NCBI GenBank assembly: GCA_002317435.1
Contig: DCIQ01000115.1
Location: forward strand, 1-5,964
From: Bacteroidales bacterium UBA1722
Lineage (GTDB): Bacteria; Bacteroidota; Bacteroidia; Bacteroidales; UBA932
Reading direction: 5' to 3'
Length of the DNA stretch: 5,964 nucleotides
Shown: piece after piece, positions 1 to 5,964 of the stretch
Layout: each line of letters opens with the position of its first letter
How positions within the stretch are numbered: position 1 is the first letter of the stretch
Position numbers and translations under genes: made by a program
Notes under the pieces: model-generated
Seen by the model: the letters and a program-made list of their open reading frames with translations, nothing else
The model's database searches: none
What the model was told of the DNA's origin: nothing

Positions 1-1055
1 CCTGGAAAAAATATCAGAAGAAAACAGCCGCATCATTCAAACACGAAAAGAACTGCCCGAATCGGGACATGCAGCAGGCATATCGCCTCTACACCCTCGC
101 TATCGCAGGCTCTCCGTATGAATCTGCCATGAACAGGCTGAAAGCGGCGGAAGATCTTCCCGCCCAGGCCAGATGGAGACTTGCCGCAGCGTATATCTTG
201 TGCGGCAAGTCAATGATCGCCAAGGAACTTATGTCTGTACAAGGACAAAAAGACAAGGGCACCTGGACCGATACCTTCGGAGACAGTCTGCGCGATAATG
301 CGATGGACATCGAGACGGCGATACTCGCAGGCGATATGCAGACAGCGATGTCGCTGTCTGCGAAGATGACGGAAAATTGGAATTCCGATATGTCCGGAAC
401 CCAGTTCTGCGCTTTCGCATCCATCGCCATGAAGCAGCTGGCATCCTTCATAGGGTCAGCGGCTTTGGATGTAAAACTGACCGGGTCTTCAGAAGAACAT
501 GTCAGAAGCGCCGAGTCCTCCGTTCCTGTCGAACTGGATCCTTCAAAAGGCCATTTGCAGATAGAAAACCTTTCGAAAGAAAGCATCTGGGTTACCCTCC
601 AGACCAGAAGACCGGCGGCAGGAGTCACAGCCGCGAAAGAATCAAATATGAAAATCGCCGTCACCTACTCCACCGTCTCCGGGAAGGCCATTGATCCGAG
701 AACCGTCAGACAGGGACAGACTTTTATGGCCGCTATCACCGTAACGGCTTCATCGAGAGACGCGATGAAGGATCTGGCACTGTCATTCCCCGTGCCGTCG
801 GGTTGGGAGATCATCAATGACAGACTGATGGGGACAGAAGAGGCTCAAGACAACGGATACAGTTTCAAGGACATCCGCGACGACAAGGTTATCTGGCATT
901 TCGATCTGGCCCGGGATGAGGCGAGGACATTCTCCGTCCGGCTCCAGGCCGCATACGAAGGCGAGTTCATCCTCCCGGACATCAAATGTGAAGCCATGTA
1001 CGATACAGACAGCTATGCCACGACGGGTTCATCCGCGACCAGGGTCGTCCGCTAA
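1..1055 (+). CDS. Bacterial alpha-2-macroglobulin family protein, C-terminal part (5' end outside window)
   Basis: This is the last 350 or so residues of a large envelope protein. The frame is open from base 3, with no start needed in the window, and ends at TAA 1053-1055. Residues 24-76 (QAYRLYTLAIAG, then ARWRLAAAYILCGK) and SGTQFCAF near residue 130 match late helices of the bacterial thioester domain. From about residue 216 to the end there is a beta-rich stretch containing GWEIINDRLMG, DIRDDKVIWHFDL, YEGEFILPDIKCEAMYD and a closing TTGSSATRVV, which is the signature of the C-terminal MG10 domain. In this family the full protein is usually well over 1500 residues; it is a periplasmic, often lipid-anchored protease trap. 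The bait region, the thioester CxEQ motif (if present) and the signal peptide lie upstream, so the thioester type cannot be judged. The downstream pbpC overlap supports the assignment. The ATG at 69 is internal to the protein, not its start. Confidence 0.9.
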   Translation, partial: WKKYQKKTAASFKHEKNCPNRDMQQAYRLYTLAIAGSPYESAMNRLKAAEDLPAQARWRLAAAYILCGKSMIAKELMSVQGQKDKGTWTDTFGDSLRDNAMDIETAILAGDMQTAMSLSAKMTENWNSDMSGTQFCAFASIAMKQLASFIGSAALDVKLTGSSEEHVRSAESSVPVELDPSKGHLQIENLSKESIWVTLQTRRPAAGVTAAKESNMKIAVTYSTVSGKAIDPRTVRQGQTFMAAITVTASSRDAMKDLALSFPVPSGWEIINDRLMGTEEAQDNGYSFKDIRDDKVIWHFDLARDEARTFSVRLQAAYEGEFILPDIKCEAMYDTDSYATTGSSATRVVR

Positions 1056-3231
1056 AAGGTCCTGGCTGTCAATCGCCTGCGCGTCAGTCATTCTATATGT
1101 CCTCACCATACCCGGGGACATATTCGGGGGCGTGCCGTATTCGACGGTCGTCCTTTCCCGCGAAGGAGACCTGCTGGGAGCTAGGATAGCCGCTGACGGA
1201 CAGTGGCGTTTCCGCCCTGCATCCTCAGTCCCCGAAAAATATGCCGAAGCCGTAATCCAACTGGAAGACAAGCATTTCAGGCACCATCCCGGAGTCAACC
1301 CCGTCTCGATAATCCGGGCCGCGAGGATGAACATCAGATCCGGGAAAGTGGTAAGCGGAGGCAGTACCCTGACCATGCAGCTGATCAGACTTTCAGATAA
1401 CGCCCCCAGGACACTGCCCAACAAAATAGTGGAAGCGTTCAAGGCGGTGAGGCTTGAAATGTCCTGGAGCAAGAAGAAGATTCTGGCCCAGTACGCCGCA
1501 CACGCCCCGTTCGGAGGAAATGTAGTGGGTCTGGAAGCAGCCTGCCGCAGATATTTCGGACATGCTCCGGAAGAGATGACCTGGGCGGAAGCCGCGACGC
1601 TCGCAGTGCTTCCGAACAATCCGTCTTACATCCACGTGGGAAGGAACAGGGACAGGCTGATGGAAAAGCGGAACAGGCTGCTCCAACAGCTCCACGCGAA
1701 AGGGCTGATGGAAGATTCAGATCTCGAACTTGCCCTCGAAGAACCATTGCCGGAGGCACCGAACCCGCTTCCATCCATGGCCAGAAGCACTGTAGACAGA
1801 TTCTTCAGGACAGCCCCCGGGCAAACAGTCTCCTGCGACCTGGACTTTTCCTTGCAGAGCCGGCTGGAAACTCTCGCCGACAGGTGGAACGACGCTTTGA
1901 AAATCACCGGTGTGAACGATCTCGCCGCGGTGATAATCGACGTAGAGACCGGCAGGACAGTGGCCTGTGTCGGCAATGCCCATTCCGAAGACGGCAGGCC
2001 CGGCGCACAGGTGGACATCAGTACTGCCCCCAGAAGCACGGGAAGCATCCTGAAACCTTTTCTCTACTGCGCGATGCTGCAGGACGGAGGCATACTCCCC
2101 CATACCCTCCTGCCCGACATACCGGTCAACATCAACGGATTCGCCCCCCGGAACTTCGACAGGTCCTTCTGCGGAGCCATTCCTGCATCTGAAGCGGTGG
2201 CCCGCTCACTCAACGTCCCGGCGGTCCATATGCTCAGGGAATTCGGGGTCCCGAAATTCATGGATATCCTGAAGGAAGCCGGGCTGACTACGCTCGACCG
2301 TCCTGCGGACGTGTATGGACTCTCCCTCATTCTGGGCGGAGCGGAGGGGCGCCTGACCGAGATCACAAGGGCTTATGCGGCCATGTCCGCAGTCTGTCAG
2401 GGGTACGGCTGGGCCGAAGATTTCCCCCTCACGGACAGGGTAGCGTTATATCATACGTTCGATGCACTGAAGGAAGTCGGCAGACCGGATGAAATGGACT
2501 GGAGACTCATATCTTCTGTCAGGAAAGTCGCGTGGAAAACGGGAACAAGCTACGGATTCAGGGATGCCTGGGCCGTGGGAGTGACTCCGCGCTGGGCCGT
2601 AGGGGTATGGGCAGGAAACGCCGGAGGGGAGGGGGTGTCCGGACTTGTCGGAGCACGTGTCGCCGGACCCGTGCTCTTCGACATCCTGAATTTTCTTCCC
2701 GACAGCGGATGGTTTGAGGAACTTCCAGGAAATGAGGGCATAATGGCTTCGGTATGCCGCTCCTCCGGGAGACTGGCCGGGCCATACTGCGAACTGTGCG
2801 ACACCATCCTTCTTCCCGAAGCGGCCCTGCGGAGTGAAGGATGCAGCTACCACAGGCAGATGCCCGACGGGAGCATCGCCTTCCTGCTGCCTCCATCCAT
2901 GGAGTGGTATTACAGGCAGAGACACCCGGAATACAAGACACCCCCCATAGAAAACGTTCCGGACGGATACAGCCCCATGCAGTTCATCTACCCCGAATCC
3001 GGAGCGGTCATCTCAATCCCCAGACAACTTGACGGCAGCATCCGGGGAGCCACATTCAATCTGGCCCATACCGTGCCGGGCACCAAGGTGTTCTGGCACC
3101 TTGACAGTGATTACATCGGTTTCACTTCCGACATTCACCAGATGGGTATCACAGCCGCACCGGGCCGGCATACGGTTACCGTAGTGGATGCACAGGGGCA
3201 TAGCCTGAGCGTCCTGTTCTACATCGACTGA
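1015..3231 (+). CDS. pbpC: Penicillin-binding protein 1C (bifunctional glycosyltransferase/transpeptidase)
   Basis: A class A penicillin-binding protein that polymerises lipid II into glycan strands and carries a DD-transpeptidase domain, anchored in the inner membrane and facing the periplasm. I chose ATG 1015 (738 residues; E. coli PBP1C is about 770) because it gives a short basic tail (MPRRVHPRPGSSAKR) followed by one membrane helix at about 16-32. The frame stays open upstream to an ATG at 916, but those residues are low-complexity and lie over macroglobulin coding sequence. The GT51 domain has EDKHFRHHPG with the expected catalytic Glu84, GGSTLTMQL at 115-123, a second Glu near 140, and APFGGNVVGLEAA. 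The transpeptidase domain has the nucleophile motif SILK (Ser344, Lys347), SLN at 398-400 and KTGTS from 508. Next come four cysteines (581, 592, 595, 610), typical of PBP1C, then a C-terminal BiPBP_C-type beta domain at about 655-738. All catalytic motifs are intact. The 41-base overlap with the macroglobulin gene suggests one transcript and coupled translation. Confidence 0.95.
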   Translation: MPRRVHPRPGSSAKRSWLSIACASVILYVLTIPGDIFGGVPYSTVVLSREGDLLGARIAADGQWRFRPASSVPEKYAEAVIQLEDKHFRHHPGVNPVSIIRAARMNIRSGKVVSGGSTLTMQLIRLSDNAPRTLPNKIVEAFKAVRLEMSWSKKKILAQYAAHAPFGGNVVGLEAACRRYFGHAPEEMTWAEAATLAVLPNNPSYIHVGRNRDRLMEKRNRLLQQLHAKGLMEDSDLELALEEPLPEAPNPLPSMARSTVDRFFRTAPGQTVSCDLDFSLQSRLETLADRWNDALKITGVNDLAAVIIDVETGRTVACVGNAHSEDGRPGAQVDISTAPRSTGSILKPFLYCAMLQDGGILPHTLLPDIPVNINGFAPRNFDRSFCGAIPASEAVARSLNVPAVHMLREFGVPKFMDILKEAGLTTLDRPADVYGLSLILGGAEGRLTEITRAYAAMSAVCQGYGWAEDFPLTDRVALYHTFDALKEVGRPDEMDWRLISSVRKVAWKTGTSYGFRDAWAVGVTPRWAVGVWAGNAGGEGVSGLVGARVAGPVLFDILNFLPDSGWFEELPGNEGIMASVCRSSGRLAGPYCELCDTILLPEAALRSEGCSYHRQMPDGSIAFLLPPSMEWYYRQRHPEYKTPPIENVPDGYSPMQFIYPESGAVISIPRQLDGSIRGATFNLAHTVPGTKVFWHLDSDYIGFTSDIHQMGITAAPGRHTVTVVDAQGHSLSVLFYID

Positions 3232-3323
3232 CTGTCCCACCACGGCTTCGGAAAGGACACGAGACTCCCGGGACTTGCCGACAGGAGTATTGCCGGACGG
3301 CCAAAAATCAGTACCTTTGAGAC
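3232..3323. other. Intergenic gap between pbpC and the phosphoesterase gene
   Basis: The gap has 92 bases with no gene. I found no stem-loop followed by a T-run that would act as an intrinsic terminator; the only local symmetry is a short TCCCGGGA palindrome within a few bases of 3270. Read-through from pbpC therefore remains possible. The right third holds the promoter candidate described separately. Confidence 0.7.
3289..3319 (+). promoter_or_regulatory. Candidate Bacteroides-type promoter for the phosphoesterase-GH92 pair
   Basis: TACCTTTG at 3312-3319 matches the Bacteroides -7 consensus TAnnTTTG exactly. ATTG at 3289-3292 lies 19 bases upstream and fits the -33 TTTG box in three of four positions, with the expected spacing. 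It sits in the only clear intergenic gap of the window. The -7 box ends four bases before the ATG at 3324, so transcription would start at or very near that ATG. A chance match is possible, since the element is short. Confidence 0.5.
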
Positions 3324-4523
3324 ATGAAAAACGAACTGATGACCATAGTAAGTCCGCACCATGCCATAACCTCTCGTATCGCGGCAGCTGCGATCGCCAT
3401 ATCCTTGACCTGCAGTCTCTCCTGCGCAGGTCCGCAAAAACCGTCACAGACACATGCATCGACATCCGACCGGACATCCATCCTGAGTCTGGCTCCGAAA
3501 GAAGAAGTGCTCCCCACACTCCTCTCCGCCAGAAACGGAGGACACTTCAGACCGGACATCCCCGCAGCCCTGACACTGCTGCACTTCTCCGATCTGCACG
3601 GCTCGGAGGAGAACCTGCACAGAATAGTGGAATTCAAACAGGCCTATTCGGAATATATCGATGACGCCATACACACCGGAGACGCTGTGATATGCTACTG
3701 GGACGACCCCAATCCGTTCGAAAATGTGCCCGGTTCGGAAGACATCCTCATCTGTATCGGTAACCACGACTGCTGGAAAGGACATCTGGTGTGGGCCCAG
3801 ACGAACCGTCCGTACGATGCCACTGCGGAAGACGCATATGTCAAATTCTATAAAGACAGGACAAAAGAGTGGAATATCACGGCACCGGAGGGGACAGAAC
3901 GGCAGGACTCCCCATACTGCGGCGCCTGCTACTACTATAAGGACTATCCGCAGTCAAAAATAAGAATGACAGTCCTGGACTGCATGCACTATGACGGAAT
4001 TCAGGACGAATGGTTTTCAAAGACTCTCGGCGAAGCCCGTGAAAAAGGCTTTCAGGTAGTCGGTGTAGAGCATTTCCCTCCCCAGAGCGGCTTGAACCTG
4101 ATATCCTGCGGATTTTCTTCATCAGTCGTGGAAGACTTCCGGTCAGTTCCGGACCCGGGCGAGTCCCAGATGGAAAGGATGCCGGACAAATGCTTCGCCA
4201 CGGCAGACAAATTCATCGACGACGGCGGCACTTTCATCTGCTGGCTGAGCGGCCACACCCATTCTGACTTCATAGGCACCGTGCCGGGACATGACCGCCA
4301 GGTACAGATAATCGTCGAAAAAGCCGGGGAGATGGACACCTATATGCTCGAGGACCGCACGAAAGGGACCCGTAACCAGGATGCCTTCAATCTGTTCACC
4401 ATAAATCCGGCTCTGAACATATTCACCATACAGAGAATAGGAGCCGTCCGGAACGAGCGGATGCAGAGCAAGAGACTTCTGGTCTATGACTATGTTTCAC
4501 ATTCAGTTCTGGTACAGGAATAA
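3324..4523 (+). CDS. Exported calcineurin-like metallophosphoesterase
   Basis: A 399-residue metal-dependent phosphoesterase; the substrate is unknown. The metal-binding motifs appear in the usual order: DLH (Asp90, His92), TGD (Asp120), GNHD (Asn147, His148), an isolated His250 in VEHFPP, and GHTH (His311, His313). This set is complete, so it should be an active dinuclear-metal enzyme. The N terminus has a hydrophobic stretch at about 15-33 ending LTCSLSCAGPQ. This is a signal peptide, cut either by signal peptidase I after SCA or as a lipoprotein at Cys34, but the lipobox is poor (Ser at -3) and no acidic surface-export signal follows. The mature part has nine cysteines, including CGAC at 199-202, which is many for such an enzyme. 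ATG 3324 gives Lys-Asn-Glu ahead of the signal peptide; Met6 at 3339 is a possible alternative. The stop overlaps the GH92 start, so the two are probably made together. Possible substrates include sugar phosphates, phosphodiesters and nucleotides, and the sequence does not decide between them. Confidence 0.88.
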   Translation: MKNELMTIVSPHHAITSRIAAAAIAISLTCSLSCAGPQKPSQTHASTSDRTSILSLAPKEEVLPTLLSARNGGHFRPDIPAALTLLHFSDLHGSEENLHRIVEFKQAYSEYIDDAIHTGDAVICYWDDPNPFENVPGSEDILICIGNHDCWKGHLVWAQTNRPYDATAEDAYVKFYKDRTKEWNITAPEGTERQDSPYCGACYYYKDYPQSKIRMTVLDCMHYDGIQDEWFSKTLGEAREKGFQVVGVEHFPPQSGLNLISCGFSSSVVEDFRSVPDPGESQMERMPDKCFATADKFIDDGGTFICWLSGHTHSDFIGTVPGHDRQVQIIVEKAGEMDTYMLEDRTKGTRNQDAFNLFTINPALNIFTIQRIGAVRNERMQSKRLLVYDYVSHSVLVQE

Positions 4524-4525
4524 TG
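4521..4525 (+). other. TAATG stop/start overlap (translational coupling)
   Basis: The phosphoesterase stop TAA (4521-4523) shares its last A with the GH92 ATG (4523-4525). AGGAA at 4516-4520 resembles a ribosome-binding site but is only two bases from the ATG, too close to be typical. Terminating ribosomes restarting on the second gene is the simpler explanation. Confidence 0.8.
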
Positions 4526-5964
4526 CGACACACTCTGAAGGCCATAATCTCAGCGGCTCTTTTCCTGTCAAGTGTCCCTTTCCTCCACGCAGACGACGGG
4601 ACCGGCCGTGACTACACGTCATACGTAGATACCAGGATGGGTACGGATTCCCGTCCCGAACTGTCCCACGGAAACACTTACCCCGGAACGGGAAGACCTT
4701 TCGGAGTCCACCTGTGGTCCCCGCAGACCGGCATCAACGGCGACGGCTGGAAATACACCTGGAAGGCGGAAGCCATAAAAGGTTTCACTCTGAGCCACCA
4801 GTGCTCCCCCTGGACGAACGACTACGGATGTCTCTCCCTCTTCCCCCAGACAGGTGATTCGCTCCGATATTCCTCACTGAAAAGAGGAGCACCGTTCAGG
4901 CACAGGGACGAGACCGCACTCCCCCACTGCTACAGCGTCACATTCAGAAACGGCATCAGGACAGAAATGGCCCCTACCGACAGATGTTGCAGTTTCCGCA
5001 TCACTTTTCCGGACAACGGAGAAAAGGCCACGCTGCTGTTCGACCTGACCGGCAGACAAGGGGAGATCAAGGCCGAAAAGAACATGCTCAAGGGATATAT
5101 ACTCATAGGCGGTCCCGAAGGCCGTGAGCTGAAGAACTATTTCATAATAAAGTGCGACAGGCATTTCAGAGATTTCACCCTATGGGAGGAAGGTTCGGAA
5201 AGCGGTGCCACGGTGACTTTCTCCCCCGGGGAGAAAGTAGAAGTGAAGATAGCCGCCAGCTATATCTCATACGGGCAGGCTGAACTGAACCTGAAGCGTG
5301 AGATAGGGAACAGGAATTTCGATCAGGTGAAGGAAGAGGGCCGTCAGGTATGGAACTCCCTTCTGGGGAGAATAGAGGTCAGCGGCGGCAGGGAGGAAGA
5401 TATGAAGACCTTCTACACCTGCCTGTACAGGGCGAACCAGAACTCCAGGATGTTCTACGAACTGGACGGGAACGACGACCCCGTCTATTTCAGTCCGTAT
5501 GACTTCCGCATCCATCACGGGTATATGTATAACGACAACGGTTTCTGGGATGCCTTCCGCGCCCAGTTCCCCCTGTTCAACATCCTCCATCCCACCCGGC
5601 AGGGACGGCTTATGACTTCCATCATGGACATATATGATCAGATGGGATGGCTGCCTGCCTGGTCCCAGCCTTTCGACAACGGAGGGATGACAGGGAACCA
5701 TGCCATATCCATTCTGGCCGATGCCTGGGCGAAAGGAATCAGAACCGTCGACCCCGGACACGTGCTTGAAGCCTATATCCACGAGATCACCCACAAGGGT
5801 CCCGGAGAACTGTCCAGAGGAAGATACGGCCACGAAGAATACTGGGAAAAGGGATATGTTCCCTACCCCGAACACATCCACGGTTCCACCCTCACCCTGG
5901 AATACGCCTACGACGACTGGTGTGGAATGCTCTTCGCCCGGGAGGCCGGCGACACGCTCCTGGA
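4523..5964 (+). CDS. GH92 family glycosidase (alpha-mannosidase type), N-terminal part (3' end outside window)
   Basis: About 480 residues of an exported enzyme; the frame has no stop before the window edge. GH92 enzymes are calcium-dependent exo-alpha-mannosidases that trim N-glycans and fungal mannan, usually 700-800 residues long. A signal peptide is visible (basic MRHTLK, hydrophobic 7-21, likely cut after LHA at residue 23). Family features follow in order: YVDTRMGTDS near 33, GNTYPGTGRPFG with GTGRPFG at 55-61, WSPQTG, SHQCSPWTNDYG from 91, YRANQNSRMFYE, WDAFR at 342-346, then GWLPAW, GMTGNHA and SILADAWAKG, and STLTLEYAYDDWCGM with Glu460. The SHQ-SPW-NDYG form points to a subgroup common in Bacteroidales. 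From my recollection of GH92 architecture, the catalytic acid (in an EGN-type motif) and the base aspartates (in a GNDDCGQM-type motif) lie further downstream, so linkage specificity and activity cannot be judged here. Coupled to the phosphoesterase gene upstream. Confidence 0.92.
   Translation, partial: MRHTLKAIISAALFLSSVPFLHADDGTGRDYTSYVDTRMGTDSRPELSHGNTYPGTGRPFGVHLWSPQTGINGDGWKYTWKAEAIKGFTLSHQCSPWTNDYGCLSLFPQTGDSLRYSSLKRGAPFRHRDETALPHCYSVTFRNGIRTEMAPTDRCCSFRITFPDNGEKATLLFDLTGRQGEIKAEKNMLKGYILIGGPEGRELKNYFIIKCDRHFRDFTLWEEGSESGATVTFSPGEKVEVKIAASYISYGQAELNLKREIGNRNFDQVKEEGRQVWNSLLGRIEVSGGREEDMKTFYTCLYRANQNSRMFYELDGNDDPVYFSPYDFRIHHGYMYNDNGFWDAFRAQFPLFNILHPTRQGRLMTSIMDIYDQMGWLPAWSQPFDNGGMTGNHAISILADAWAKGIRTVDPGHVLEAYIHEITHKGPGELSRGRYGHEEYWEKGYVPYPEHIHGSTLTLEYAYDDWCGMLFAREAGDTLL

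Noticed and set aside
89..664. 191-residue open frame on the - strand
   Set aside because: It lies wholly opposite the macroglobulin gene and has no recognisable domain; an antisense shadow of a GC-rich coding region.
916..1014. Upstream extension of pbpC to the ATG at 916
   Set aside because: The extra 33 residues are rich in Ser, Arg and Thr with no family similarity, and the stretch is the well-supported MG10 coding sequence in another frame. The start at 1015 puts the membrane helix near the N terminus as expected.
3232..3290. Intrinsic terminator after pbpC
   Set aside because: Only a short TCCCGGGA palindrome is present, with no stable stem-loop and no T-run after it.
3275..3295. Direct repeat TTGCCG (3275-3280 and 3290-3295) as an operator
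   Set aside because: Six-base repeats are common by chance in GC-rich DNA and there is no regulator gene nearby to link to it; the second copy merely overlaps the -33 box candidate.
3275..3664. 129-residue open frame on the + strand starting in the intergenic gap
   Set aside because: Mostly overlaps the phosphoesterase in another frame and reads as low-complexity Arg/Ser/His-rich sequence without a domain or signal peptide.
5267..5881. 204-residue open frame on the - strand
   Set aside because: It lies opposite a stretch where the + strand encodes clear GH92 motifs, so it is an antisense shadow.
5900..5902. Glu460 of the GH92 protein as the catalytic acid
   Set aside because: The TLEYAYDDW motif is conserved, but spacing from WDAFR fits a position some 60-70 residues before the EGN-type motif that I recall as carrying the acid; that region lies beyond the window.

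Overview
The window holds four protein genes, all on the + strand and tightly packed. They look like chromosomal DNA of a Bacteroidota bacterium, probably a Bacteroidales species with fairly high GC (by eye a little over half G+C). Three signs point there: the proteins resemble the Bacteroidales forms of their families, no gene has a well-placed Shine-Dalgarno site, and the only plausible promoter fits the Bacteroides pattern (a -7 box TAnnTTTG with a -33 TTG box). The genus cannot be named from this sequence alone.

Region 1 (1-3231) is an envelope-protection pair. It begins inside the 3' part of a bacterial alpha-2-macroglobulin gene, covering late helices of the thioester domain and the C-terminal MG10 domain. 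A gene for penicillin-binding protein 1C (pbpC) follows, and its best start lies 41 bases inside the macroglobulin gene. Bacterial alpha-2-macroglobulins are known to be encoded next to PBP1C. The usual explanation is that the macroglobulin traps proteases that enter the periplasm while PBP1C rebuilds peptidoglycan.

Region 2 (3232-3323) is a 92-base gap with no convincing terminator. It carries a good Bacteroides-type promoter candidate ending four bases before the next ATG.

Region 3 (3324-5964) is a pair of genes for exported proteins joined by a TAATG stop/start overlap. The first encodes a calcineurin-like metallophosphoesterase with a signal peptide and all metal-binding motifs. The second is the 5' part of a glycoside hydrolase family 92 (GH92, alpha-mannosidase type) gene that runs off the right edge. 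The coupling suggests co-production, possibly for breaking down mannose-containing and perhaps phosphorylated glycans. No SusC/SusD pair, regulator or second glycosidase is visible to confirm a polysaccharide utilization locus.

I saw no RNA genes, mobile elements, CRISPR arrays or long repeats, and no clear evidence for a wholly new system. The most useful leads are the phosphoesterase-GH92 coupling and the possible leaderless start of the phosphoesterase.
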